DNA from: Shewanella profunda
Lineage (GTDB): Bacteria > Pseudomonadota > Gammaproteobacteria > Enterobacterales > Shewanellaceae
DNA: 55,549 nucleotides
NCBI RefSeq assembly: GCF_023283765.1
Contig: NZ_JAKILG010000031.1
Coordinates: 1-55,549 of the forward strand
Direction: 5' to 3'
Position numbers and translations under genes: made by a program. Below, one piece after another: positions 44,782-55,549 of the stretch. The notes beneath the pieces were generated by a model. It did not search any database and was not told where the DNA came from. It was given only the letters and a program-made list of their open reading frames with translations. The first letter of the stretch is position 1; the number at the start of each line of letters is the position of its first letter.

Positions 44782-46716
44782 ATGGCGCCAGTAAAAATTT
44801 ACGCTATTTTTCATATGAATTTGGCATTCTCATCCATAGAGCAAGAATCACATCTTGAGGTAGTACAGCGATGCTATTGGCCTTTGCTGCACCTGATAGA
44901 AAGTGGGATTCCGCTCGGATTGGAAATGACGGCCTACACGCTTGAAGCAATTCAATCTGTAGACCCCGATTGGATTAAGTGCTTCAAAACGTTATTGAGT
45001 GAAAATCGTTGTGAACTTATTGCTAGTGGCGACAGCCAGATAATAGGCCCGCTAGTTCCAGCCGAGGTTAATCGTCATAATCTTCGACTTGGGCAAGTAT
45101 CCTATAAAAGCATTCTAGGTTACAAACCAACAATAGCTTATCTCAATGAACAAGCTGTTTCAGCAGGGCTACTGGATATTTACCTTGAAGTTGGCTTTGA
45201 TGCTGTTGTTGTGGAATGGGATAACCCATATTCGCATAATCCTGATTGGCATACTGATTTATTGAAACGTCCCCAGTCCTTAGTAACCGCTTCAGGTAAT
45301 GAAATTAAGGTTATCTGGAACCATGCAATCGCATTCCAAAAGTTTCAGCGCTATGTGCATGGGGAGTTATTACTCGAAGACTATCTGCAATACCTCAATA
45401 AAGTCATACAACCTGGATGCCTTGCTTTTCCTCTCTATGGCAGTGATGCGGAAGTTTTCGATTACCGCCCAGGACGTTACAACACTGAAGCTGTTCAAGC
45501 AGAAAAAGAGTGGCAGCGCATTGACGTGCTATTTAAATCATTAAATAGCAATGCTGCATTTTTATGGCGTCCCCCCAGTGACGTAATGAAATTATGGCGT
45601 CCATCTCCTGCGTTAACACTGACTAACGCCGAACATCCTGTCTCAGTAAAGAAACAGGCAAAATATAACATTAATCGTTGGGCATTAAGTGGGCGCAATG
45701 ACTTACAACTCAACAGTCAATGCTTTGCTGACTTCCAAAAACTGAATAAAGACACAGCAACCGATCATGAATGGCGGCAATTGTGCCGACGTTGGGCTAG
45801 CGATCTGCGAACTCATTTAACCCAAAAACGATTTGATGTGTTGGCAGTTCAAAAACCGACACCTAAGCCATCGACTTTAATTAGACAAAATACGCAGCTG
45901 ACAAATATTCTGCCTAATAATGTCCATATTGAATTTGACGAAGCAAGACGAAAACTCAGCATACAGACGCCAGAAATCCATCTAATACTCAATGCAAACA
46001 GAGGATTGTGTATAGAGAAGTTGAGTTTTATGTCGCAAGGATTTCAGCCCATTTTAGGTACACTCTCACATGGCTACTTTGACCACATCAGCTATGGAGT
46101 TGATTTTTTTAGTAATCACTTATTGATGGAAAGATTCAGACATAGAGACAGAATTACAGATCTCAATAAAGTTGAATATCAGATTTTAAATAATGTAGAT
46201 GGCTTACTTATACTCAGTCATCAATCATTACGCTCGGGTGGATTAAGCAAGTGGTATAGATTAAGTGGCGAAAACCTAACCTGTGGTTTCACTTTTGATA
46301 ACCATACTCGGCCTGAAGCATCACTGCGGCTTGGGTATGTCACATTACTCGATTGCAGCCAAAGAAACTGGTACCAAACTCACTTGGGTAGCGATACCTT
46401 GGAAACCTTTCAGGCCAAAAATGATTTTAATCATGGTAATCCAATATCATCTATTGTCTCTGCTACCAGTGCACTTGGCGCTACGGCTGGAGAAGTGCGT
46501 TTCGGTTCAGGGCCTTCTGGCGTAAAACTTAAATGGGATCCAGCACTCTGTGCAGCCTTACCTATGATTTCTAGCCAAAAAATTAATAACAATTATCTTA
46601 ATAGACTGTGGTTTTCACTCATAGAAGCCGATGAAACGCTTAAAGAAGATGGTTACTTACCAAGTTTCGAATACAGTATAAGTCCGTGTTCACTCCAATG
46701 TGAGACCCACAAATGA
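44782..46716 (+). CDS. Glycoside hydrolase family 57-like protein
   Basis: A 644-residue soluble protein. Residues about 5-300 resemble the GH57 (beta/alpha)7 barrel, with IFHMNLAFSSI at the start and PTIAYLNEQAVSAGLL (Glu123) where GH57 enzymes have the nucleophile glutamate (PE motif). The rest (about 380-644) is beta-rich, as in GH57 C-terminal domains. The role in a nucleotide-sugar operon is unclear: a glycan-trimming hydrolase, transglycosylase or deacetylase-like enzyme. It overlaps the next gene by 4 bp (ATGA). Confidence 0.6.
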   Translation: MAPVKIYAIFHMNLAFSSIEQESHLEVVQRCYWPLLHLIESGIPLGLEMTAYTLEAIQSVDPDWIKCFKTLLSENRCELIASGDSQIIGPLVPAEVNRHNLRLGQVSYKSILGYKPTIAYLNEQAVSAGLLDIYLEVGFDAVVVEWDNPYSHNPDWHTDLLKRPQSLVTASGNEIKVIWNHAIAFQKFQRYVHGELLLEDYLQYLNKVIQPGCLAFPLYGSDAEVFDYRPGRYNTEAVQAEKEWQRIDVLFKSLNSNAAFLWRPPSDVMKLWRPSPALTLTNAEHPVSVKKQAKYNINRWALSGRNDLQLNSQCFADFQKLNKDTATDHEWRQLCRRWASDLRTHLTQKRFDVLAVQKPTPKPSTLIRQNTQLTNILPNNVHIEFDEARRKLSIQTPEIHLILNANRGLCIEKLSFMSQGFQPILGTLSHGYFDHISYGVDFFSNHLLMERFRHRDRITDLNKVEYQILNNVDGLLILSHQSLRSGGLSKWYRLSGENLTCGFTFDNHTRPEASLRLGYVTLLDCSQRNWYQTHLGSDTLETFQAKNDFNHGNPISSIVSATSALGATAGEVRFGSGPSGVKLKWDPALCAALPMISSQKINNNYLNRLWFSLIEADETLKEDGYLPSFEYSISPCSLQCETHK

Positions 46717-48443
46717 AGACCATTGCCATTGTTGGTGCTCGATTAAATTCTAGCCGCCTGTCTGGAAAGCATATGTTGCACCTAGCCGGTAAGCCTATGA
46801 TTGAGCATCTATGGCGTAGGTTAACCCGCTGCAAGGAAATCGATGACATCATACTTGCCACCACGGCAGATGATTACAACCGCCCACTGGTGAATTGGGC
46901 CCAAGATAAAAATGTAAGTTGTTTTACTTTCGAAGGTGATGTTAATGATCTAATGGGGCGCCTAGATGCAGTCATAAATACATTTCAACCTCAATATATT
47001 GTCTACATATGCGGCGATTGCCCCTTGGTCGATCCAGGTTTTATCGATCATGCAATCAAAGAATTAAAACTCCATCCACTCAAAGACAGTATTGTTCTTG
47101 CTGAGGGGGTGATGAGTATTCACGAAGGTATGGCATTTTACAGCTTCACTGGCTGGAAGAAACTGTTAGCGGCGAGTCAAAGTGACATGTCTCGTGAACA
47201 TGTTGGCTATGCTGATAAACTGACACCTGTATTAGAAAAACTAAGCATCATCGACAGTGACGATTTTTCTGCGATAAAACATAGGATCTCAGTCGATACC
47301 TATGCCGACTACCTTTTCATGGATAAGGTATACCAACGTTGGTTCCAAGAGAACGCTAGCGATTCTATTGTGAACTTGAAATGGGTTCAGCTACAACTTC
47401 AGGCTGATCCAGTACTGCGTGGCATCAATAGTCATGTGCGCCAAAAACGTCCAGATACACACTATAAAAGAGTACATATACTCTGTCATGTCGGGAAAGA
47501 TATCGGTATGGGACATCTCAAAAGAAGTGCTTTTATCGCTAACTTACTGCAAGAACATTTATCGTTAGGAGTTACAGTACACATAGTTGGTGACAAACGC
47601 ACCGACTTACCTTGGCTGCAAAGTACTGCAATATGGTACAAAAACGAACAATCGGCGCTTTCCCAAATGCTGGAAAATAGCACCGCACTCTGGATAGTAG
47701 ACATTCATCCACAGTACATAGACAAGGTTCTTTTAAATTCAGCCCTTACCAAGGCAAAATCAGCAAACACTAAACTGCTGGCCATAGACAAAACCGATGC
47801 AGATATAGATTCCTTAGTGGATGCCATATTTGTACCTGCATTTTTTTGTCAGTCAGCCTCAGATAAAACAACATATGGCTGGTCGCATTACCTGTTCACA
47901 CCCCAGAAAATAGTGTCCAAGGAAAAGCGAGTACTGGTCACCACTGGCGGCAGCGATGCATTGCAATATGGTTCTTGGTTACCAGCAATAATAGAAACAC
48001 AGGTTCCACCCACTTATGACATAACTTGGGTGCAGGGACCCTATGCTGACAAGCCAAAATTGCCTAACCAAGAAAGATGGACTCATGTCATCAACCCTGA
48101 GAACTTACCAGAACTTATGGCAAAATCAGAAATTGTCATTTGCTGCTATGGCATTTCTCTGTTTGAGGCGATAGCATCTGGGACGATCACACTTCTACTG
48201 CCAACCGACTCACTCTGCGAGCTACAAGAACTTGATGCGCTAGAGAAGGCAGAATGTTGCCTCATTAGTCACTCACGAGAGACCATAACTCAGGATATTC
48301 AAGCGCTATTTACAGCGGAAAACCAAAAATTTAGAGAGCTATGTCTAAGTAATGCTTACCAACACTCCCTTCAAATTGATGGGGGTAACAAATTGTGCCA
48401 ATTAGTTAACCATATAATCGAGGAAATTCATGTCAAGCAATGA
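46713..48443 (+). CDS. Fusion of SpsF-like cytidylyltransferase and PseG-like domain
   Basis: A 576-residue fusion. The N-terminal part (about 1-235) is an SpsF/NeuA-like nucleotidyltransferase, with VGARLNSSRLSGKHML, YICGDCPLVDPGFIDHA and REHVGYADKL. The C-terminal part (about 250-576) is PseG-like with the GMGHLKR motif near residue 265 and a GT-B-like end (ICCYGISLFEAIASGTITLL). In the pseudaminic pathway PseG removes UDP and PseF adds CMP; this fusion would couple two such steps in one protein. The substrates are not known. Confidence 0.78.
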   Translation: MKTIAIVGARLNSSRLSGKHMLHLAGKPMIEHLWRRLTRCKEIDDIILATTADDYNRPLVNWAQDKNVSCFTFEGDVNDLMGRLDAVINTFQPQYIVYICGDCPLVDPGFIDHAIKELKLHPLKDSIVLAEGVMSIHEGMAFYSFTGWKKLLAASQSDMSREHVGYADKLTPVLEKLSIIDSDDFSAIKHRISVDTYADYLFMDKVYQRWFQENASDSIVNLKWVQLQLQADPVLRGINSHVRQKRPDTHYKRVHILCHVGKDIGMGHLKRSAFIANLLQEHLSLGVTVHIVGDKRTDLPWLQSTAIWYKNEQSALSQMLENSTALWIVDIHPQYIDKVLLNSALTKAKSANTKLLAIDKTDADIDSLVDAIFVPAFFCQSASDKTTYGWSHYLFTPQKIVSKEKRVLVTTGGSDALQYGSWLPAIIETQVPPTYDITWVQGPYADKPKLPNQERWTHVINPENLPELMAKSEIVICCYGISLFEAIASGTITLLLPTDSLCELQELDALEKAECCLISHSRETITQDIQALFTAENQKFRELCLSNAYQHSLQIDGGNKLCQLVNHIIEEIHVKQ

Positions 48444-49545
48444 TGAATACATTCTCAGCGTAGGAGCTGGGCAGAGTCAAGTTCCTTTGATCCTAAAAAT
48501 TAAGGAGATGGGCTGGAAAGTCATATCTTGTGATGCCGACGCACAAGCGCCAGGAAAGATGATTTCTGACCTATTTATCAATGTGAGTACCTATGAAGCT
48601 AAATCTATCATTGACGCCATTGTTGCAAAAGATGTCAAATTAATCGCAGTGTTAACAAGATCAACAGGCAAGCCAGTGGTTAGCTGCGCAAAGATTGCTA
48701 AACATTTTAAACTCCCTGGACTAGACATAGATAATAGTAAAATCTTCACCCACAAACAAAAATTATTACACGCTCTCAGGCAGCATGATATTGCGGCACC
48801 GAGAATATTCGATATTAATAGTCCTATTGATTATCCTGTTTTTGTAAAGCCTTCCAATACAGTAAAGTCTCACGCAGCAATGAGTCTGTGTAATTCAAGC
48901 AAAGACTTAGAGCAAGCTTACTCGAATGCAGCCTCCGTATCCTTGGATGGCTCGGTCAATATTGAAGAATACTTGCTTGGTCAAGACATAGTATCAATAG
49001 ACTTTGTTTGTAACAGTCAGATATTTCACCTATGTACCATAGGAGAAATATCTAACGGACCGCCTAGTTTTGACGGGATCGGCTGGTATACTGTCTCTCA
49101 AAAATTAGACGAAGTAGCAAAAAGCCAGTTTTCACACATGAAAAATGCTTTGTCGATTCACCATGGTTTTTTTCAAACTGCAATGAAATTTAATCCCGTA
49201 AATGAGCAATGCAAAATTTATGAAGTACATGCTGAAATTGGCGGCGACAAAGTCAATGATGTGTTTATCCCGACGATAAGCAACGGCTATGATGTATTTG
49301 AAAATAACATTCACCTCGCCCTCGGAAAATTTCCGGAACCGATAAAACAAACAGTCCCCATGCTATTGCTATTTAAACAGAAACTTGAACAATATAGCAT
49401 CAAATTACCAGACTCAGGATACAAAGTGTATTCAGAGATCGACGACTGTTTAATGCTCTCATTCACTTATCAATGGCAATTAAATGATTTTTTATCAAAA
49501 AATACCGGAAAATCATTCTCATTTAACACAGGAGTTTACGTATGA
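48430..49545 (+). CDS. ATP-grasp ligase (second copy)
   Basis: A 371-residue protein with the same layout as the first copy. The preATP-grasp domain reads YILSVGAGQSQVPLILKIKE (about 7-26) and the core is at about 110-290 (PVFVKPSNTVKSH, IEEYLLGQDIVSIDFV, YEVHAEIGGD). It lacks the clear glycine-rich loop of the first copy and its C-terminal part is shorter, so its substrate is likely to differ. It overlaps the gene before by 14 bp and the one after by 4 bp. Confidence 0.78.
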   Translation: MSSNDEYILSVGAGQSQVPLILKIKEMGWKVISCDADAQAPGKMISDLFINVSTYEAKSIIDAIVAKDVKLIAVLTRSTGKPVVSCAKIAKHFKLPGLDIDNSKIFTHKQKLLHALRQHDIAAPRIFDINSPIDYPVFVKPSNTVKSHAAMSLCNSSKDLEQAYSNAASVSLDGSVNIEEYLLGQDIVSIDFVCNSQIFHLCTIGEISNGPPSFDGIGWYTVSQKLDEVAKSQFSHMKNALSIHHGFFQTAMKFNPVNEQCKIYEVHAEIGGDKVNDVFIPTISNGYDVFENNIHLALGKFPEPIKQTVPMLLLFKQKLEQYSIKLPDSGYKVYSEIDDCLMLSFTYQWQLNDFLSKNTGKSFSFNTGVYV

Positions 49546-50132
49546 ACTGGGACACACATTATCGGGATGTCCGAGCAAAAAAACCTTTTGTTTGGCCGGA
49601 CATCAATGTCATTAGACAAATTTCGAGACTGAATCTGAAACCGGACGCGTTAGTTTTAGATCTTGGATGTGGCGAAGGACGTAATATCAGAGCGCTGTTA
49701 GAACTGGGATTTAGACAAGTGTACGGCGTAGATCAGAGTATATCAGCACTCGAAATAGTCAAATCACGTTACCAATTACCACAACAACAACTTTTATGTG
49801 GTTCGGTACCGGATGTGTTAACCCCATTCTCGGCACAACACTTTGATATGATCCTCTGTTGGGGGCTGATGCATTATCTGAAGCAACCTGAAGTTACTCT
49901 TCAGGCAATTAGCCATGTTCTTAAGTCAGGTGCAAATCTAATCATCTCCTTTAGTGCGAAGGAAGATCGCAGAAAAACTGTTGATACAGTGAAGAGCTAT
50001 TATGATGAAAATGAAATACGTCAGTTAATTGAACACGCAGGATTAACCATTCAGTCAATAGGGAAAGTCACTGACGAAAATTTCACTGATGACAGAATTG
50101 AATCATACTACTGGCTAACTGCATATAAATAA
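49542..50132 (+). CDS. Class I SAM-dependent methyltransferase
   Basis: A 196-residue single-domain methyltransferase with motif I ALVLDLGCGEGRNIRALLEL (about 36-55) and FDMILCWGLMHYL as the later motif. It is the last gene of the glycan operon and overlaps the ATP-grasp gene by ATGA. The likely substrate is the flagellin glycan or a precursor. Confidence 0.85.
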   Translation: MNWDTHYRDVRAKKPFVWPDINVIRQISRLNLKPDALVLDLGCGEGRNIRALLELGFRQVYGVDQSISALEIVKSRYQLPQQQLLCGSVPDVLTPFSAQHFDMILCWGLMHYLKQPEVTLQAISHVLKSGANLIISFSAKEDRRKTVDTVKSYYDENEIRQLIEHAGLTIQSIGKVTDENFTDDRIESYYWLTAYK

Positions 50133-50138
50133 AAACTA

Positions 50139-52688
<2,550 letters not shown>

Positions 52689-55148
52689 ATGAACAAAATA
52701 TTGAATAGTTTCGCAATAAGTCGATTTAATGAATACTATTTACCTAGCATAAATCGCCATACTTTTGAAAATCTTGACTCAAAAACAATTTATAACCATA
52801 GGTTTAAAAAGGCATTTTCGCTTAAAGATAAGCTTAATATTATTATTGGAATGGACTCAGGACTGCTAGCAAGTTATGCATTAGAACAGGAAATCGCTTT
52901 AGGGTCTAAATTTATATTTATCGAATTAGATGAAGTACTACCATTATTAATTATAGATATCCCGACAGCTAAGCAAAAAAGCTTTAAAATAGTAAATGAA
53001 ACTGATTTTTTAGAGCAGTTAGAGCAAGAGGATATAAAAATATATCTCGCTAAAGGAGAGTATGAGATTTATGCTTCTCTTGGTGTCACATCCCAACACC
53101 TAGAAGCCTATAACTCACTATTTAGCAGAATAGAAAACAAAGTCCAAGATGAATATTTTAATCATAGGGTTTCATTCACCCAAAAAATATTCTTTCAGAC
53201 TCAACTAGAGAATATCCCAGACAATCACACACCTGCAAAGCTTCTTAGAAATAAGTTTAAAGAGAAGACTTGCTTGGTCGTTGCAGGCGGTCCATCACTG
53301 GATGATCATATTGATTGGATAATAAAAAATAATGAGAATCTTTTTATTATTGCAGTGTCACGCATAGCAGGGAAGCTAGCTAAAAATTCTATTTCAGCAG
53401 ATATTATCACTTGTGTTGATCCACAAGAGTTTAGCTTTGATGTTAGTCGAGAAATTTTTGCATTGAGTGAAAATACACTTCTAGTAAACTCTTACCACGT
53501 TAGTCCAAAAGTACTTTCACAATGGCAAGGACGAAGTTTATATCTAGGCCAACGATATCCATGGAGTGGCAAAAATGATCACGATAACATCATCACAGTT
53601 GGACCGACTGTGACTAATAGTTCGATTCGCCTAGCTATTGAGATGGGGTTCAAAAAAATACTATTAAGCGGTGTTGATTATTGTTACTCAAGATCTGGAT
53701 ATACCCATGCTAACGGAACGGTTGAAGCTAATCTAGGTCCTAATTTAGGACATAACAACAAATGGATTGAAACCTATGCAGGCTACCAAGCTGAAGCCCC
53801 AATACAGCTTGTTCATGCGATGGAGTCACTAGCATCTGAGGCGAAAAAATATCCTAATGTTGATTTTATAAATTTGTCAGACCGTGCCGCAAAAATCGAA
53901 GGCATATCTTATGTTGCGGCAGAAGAAATTATTCTTGATGAACTTGGCAGTAAAATAATTTCTAGCCTAGAAATGTGTAACGCCGAAAATAAAAAATTAG
54001 ATTTAGCTCAGTCATTAGATGAATGTAAAAAAGCCAAGGATGACCTCACAGAGCTATTAAAACTGACAAAAAAATCTTTAACTCTATCGAAGAAACTTAA
54101 TTTAAACTCATTAAAATCCGATGTCATACTTAGTGAAATCAATAAAATAGAAAAAAGTATAAACTCAAAGTACCCAGAGCTGACAAGATTAATTAAAACC
54201 TATGGCTATTTTGAGTTTTCCAAATTTCTAACCACAAGAGAGACAGAAAGCTGGACTCAGTCACACATTAACGAAATGACTATACGTTACTATGACGCAT
54301 TTAATACAACTTGCCATAATATTCTTAAGCTAGTGGTAAAATCCTACGAAAAAATAGTATTTAGAAAACTAGAAATTGATTCAAACTCATTAGTACCGCT
54401 CGCCCCTACCTGGTTAGAAAACCGCCAACCAGGTAGAGTTTTTTTATGGTGTAAAAACCATAAAATTTCATTATCTGACTCGCATGAAAATGTTATCTTT
54501 TCACAATTGAAAGAAAAATTTGAGGAAGATATCACTCAAGTGCGAAAAGCTTATATTGATACTCTAAATAAAGCCTCTGCAATGGAACGCGTCTATAAAA
54601 AAATTATGGGACTCAACTCTAATAAAAATAGTTATGGATTATCACTTACAGTCCAAAACTTACTTCCCTTAATTGAAACTGATACTGAGGCTAAAAGGCT
54701 GTATCACCTCGCTTTGTCATTCCAACTTAGCCTTGAGCAACAGCCAAAACAGGCATTAGAAGCTTTACTTGCCCTCCCCGAAGAACTCTGCACTGAGATG
54801 GAGTTAAAGCATATTATTTTGCTGGCACTCAAGTTGGGCAACCTTGAACTTGCGGCAGCAACACTCGTCAAAATTTTGGCTCATAGTGACGAGTATATGC
54901 CTCAGTATGCGCATATTTTGAAACTCCAAGGCAAGGTTCAAGAATCAGTCAATGTCTACCTAGATTACCTAGAGAAGTATCCATCAGATACGCAGACATG
55001 GATAAAACTTGGATTATTCATGTTTGAAATCAATCAAGTAGAGGCTTCATACACAGCATTCTCCAATGCACTAAATGCCGATCCCAATAATCAAGTAGCA
55101 CGCGATTACTTATCTGAACTCACAAGGTTAATGGCGTCCAAACAATAA
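52689..55148 (+). CDS. Maf-type flagellin glycosyltransferase with C-terminal TPR-like repeats, large form
   Basis: An 819-residue protein. The N-terminal part (about 1-170) is Maf-specific. The DUF115 domain (about 185-400) has KTCLVVAGGPSLDDHIDWII, FIIAVSRIAGKLAKNSISAD and KKILLSGVDYCYSRSGYTH. The C-terminal part (about 660-815) is TPR-like (VYLDYLEKYPSDTQTWIKLG). Maf proteins transfer nonulosonic acids to flagellin. With the short Maf at 36161 this gives two transferases in the locus. A terminator-like hairpin lies inside the coding sequence at 54406-54445. The ATG has only a weak ribosome site (AGGA). Confidence 0.88.
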   Translation: MNKILNSFAISRFNEYYLPSINRHTFENLDSKTIYNHRFKKAFSLKDKLNIIIGMDSGLLASYALEQEIALGSKFIFIELDEVLPLLIIDIPTAKQKSFKIVNETDFLEQLEQEDIKIYLAKGEYEIYASLGVTSQHLEAYNSLFSRIENKVQDEYFNHRVSFTQKIFFQTQLENIPDNHTPAKLLRNKFKEKTCLVVAGGPSLDDHIDWIIKNNENLFIIAVSRIAGKLAKNSISADIITCVDPQEFSFDVSREIFALSENTLLVNSYHVSPKVLSQWQGRSLYLGQRYPWSGKNDHDNIITVGPTVTNSSIRLAIEMGFKKILLSGVDYCYSRSGYTHANGTVEANLGPNLGHNNKWIETYAGYQAEAPIQLVHAMESLASEAKKYPNVDFINLSDRAAKIEGISYVAAEEIILDELGSKIISSLEMCNAENKKLDLAQSLDECKKAKDDLTELLKLTKKSLTLSKKLNLNSLKSDVILSEINKIEKSINSKYPELTRLIKTYGYFEFSKFLTTRETESWTQSHINEMTIRYYDAFNTTCHNILKLVVKSYEKIVFRKLEIDSNSLVPLAPTWLENRQPGRVFLWCKNHKISLSDSHENVIFSQLKEKFEEDITQVRKAYIDTLNKASAMERVYKKIMGLNSNKNSYGLSLTVQNLLPLIETDTEAKRLYHLALSFQLSLEQQPKQALEALLALPEELCTEMELKHIILLALKLGNLELAAATLVKILAHSDEYMPQYAHILKLQGKVQESVNVYLDYLEKYPSDTQTWIKLGLFMFEINQVEASYTAFSNALNADPNNQVARDYLSELTRLMASKQ
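54406..54445 (+). terminator. Terminator-like hairpin inside the large maf gene
   Basis: A 10-bp perfect stem (CTACCTGGTT and AACCAGGTAG, 11-base loop) is followed two bases later by seven T residues, all within codons for LAPTWLENRQPGRVF. It meets all the criteria of an intrinsic terminator in the sense direction. Ribosomes would normally prevent folding; under poor translation it could stop transcription. Confidence 0.6.
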
Positions 55149-55160
55149 TGAACTCAAGAC

Positions 55161-55188
55161 CACCGGACTCAACTCTCAGGGTTCGGTG
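55161..55188 (+). terminator. Hairpin after the large maf gene
   Basis: A 10-bp stem with some G-T pairs (CACCGGACTC/GGGTTCGGTG, 8-base loop) lies 12 bp past the stop. The following ATTTCACA is not a T run, so termination may be weak. Confidence 0.45.
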
Positions 55189-55266
55189 ATTTCACAAATA
55201 CTCCGTAAGCCCGTATAATCGGCCTCGTTTTTATATGATCTTACTGCCACATCTAGGAGATTTTGT

Positions 55267-55524
55267 TTGGCTCATACCTATGTACCTTTAGAGACCTATC
55301 GCCGTAAGTGGATTTTCAACCACCAAGACTTACCTGTGACCGATGAAGATAAAGCTCATATCCTACCGCTAACAGATAAAAGTGCGATGGAGGTTTGGAA
55401 TCAATGGATCAGCAATAAGAGTAGCTGCGCTGAACAATCGGTGTTTTTCAAGATAGTTGTCACTCTTTGTTTAAATATTAAGCTGCATTTATTACGCCTT
55501 CTTCTGGTGCCTTATCTGGGTTGA
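55267..55524 (+). pseudogene. DUF2947-like gene, 5' part only
   Basis: A TTG start at 55267 with AGGAGA upstream gives AHTYVPLETYRRKWIFNHQD, which resembles the start of DUF2947 proteins of Vibrio and Shewanella as I recall them. From about residue 52 (SNKSSCAEQ) the resemblance ends, and the frame runs into an unlike hydrophobic tail and stops at 85 residues, short of the usual length of about 150. This suggests truncation near 55420-55460 by a rearrangement, or a frameshift. A TATAAT element lies at 55214. The family call is from memory. Confidence 0.4.
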
Positions 55525-55549
55525 GTGTTACAGCGCCAACCGCTTCACA
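55478..55549 (-). CDS. Possible 3' end of a minus-strand gene (partial)
   Basis: From the window edge the minus strand is open for 23 codons, giving EAVGAVTLNPDKAPEEGVIN followed by AA and a TAA stop at 55478-55480. The composition is like a real C-terminus. It overlaps the tail of the DUF2947-like frame in antisense, which agrees with that tail not being real coding sequence. The gene cannot be identified. Confidence 0.35.
   Translation of the reverse strand, partial: CEAVGAVTLNPDKAPEEGVINAA

Overview
The window looks like chromosomal DNA of a marine or aquatic gammaproteobacterium, most probably Shewanella. The reasons are the gene order of a polar-flagellum cluster with flgO, flgP and flgT, two tandem near-identical short flagellins, a FliT/FlaI-like gene between fliD and fliS, and Maf-type flagellin-modification genes beside it. 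The species cannot be fixed from the sequence alone.

Layout. (1) 1-108: the end of an IS3-like element, cut by the window edge. (2) 118-22422: flagellar genes. On the minus strand are cheV, cheR, flgBCDE, flgFGHIJKL, two flagellins, flaG, fliD, a FliT-like gene and fliS. On the plus strand are flgA, flgM and flgN, then divergent flgO-flgP (minus) and flgT (plus). Promoters can be read directly: sigma-54 (-24/-12) sites before flgB and flgF, and sigma-28 sites before flgM, the second flagellin and flgO. This is the usual tiered flagellar programme. (3) 22478-22553: tRNA-Arg(CCT). (4) 22529-36111: an AT-rich 13.6 kb island in the 3' end of that tRNA, bounded by a 26-bp direct repeat. It carries a tyrosine integrase, an AlpA-like regulator, a plasmid-type replication initiator broken by one in-frame stop, iteron-like repeats, a MobV-type relaxase with a recognisable oriT, an ArdC-like antirestriction protein, and a probable defence cargo: a DUF4209 protein with an RX4H motif, a second protein with an RNYFHH motif, and a DUF4041/T5orf172 protein paired with a small basic coiled-coil protein. 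It reads as an integrated mobilizable plasmid.

(5) 36161-50132: a tightly packed plus-strand operon of 13 genes for a flagellin glycan. It contains a Maf glycosyltransferase, a small unknown protein, a short NeuB-like synthase, a split transketolase, an SDR, three methyltransferases, two ATP-grasp ligases, a GH57-like protein and an SpsF-PseG-like fusion. (6) 50139-52282: pseB-pseC on the minus strand, the first two steps towards pseudaminic acid. (7) 52689-55148: a large second Maf protein with C-terminal TPR-like repeats. (8) 55267 to the end: the start of a DUF2947-like gene that appears truncated, and possibly the 3' end of a minus-strand gene.

Together, regions 2 and 5-7 build, regulate and decorate a polar flagellum. 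PseB/PseC and the operon enzymes would make one or more nonulosonate-like sugars, which the two Maf proteins would attach to the flagellins. The island splits the tRNA from the glycan operon and is functionally separate. The least familiar biology is the glycan operon (a nonulosonate-type pathway that includes a transketolase, a GH57-like protein and ATP-grasp ligases) and the island's defence cargo, whose modules are bounded by degenerate repeats.
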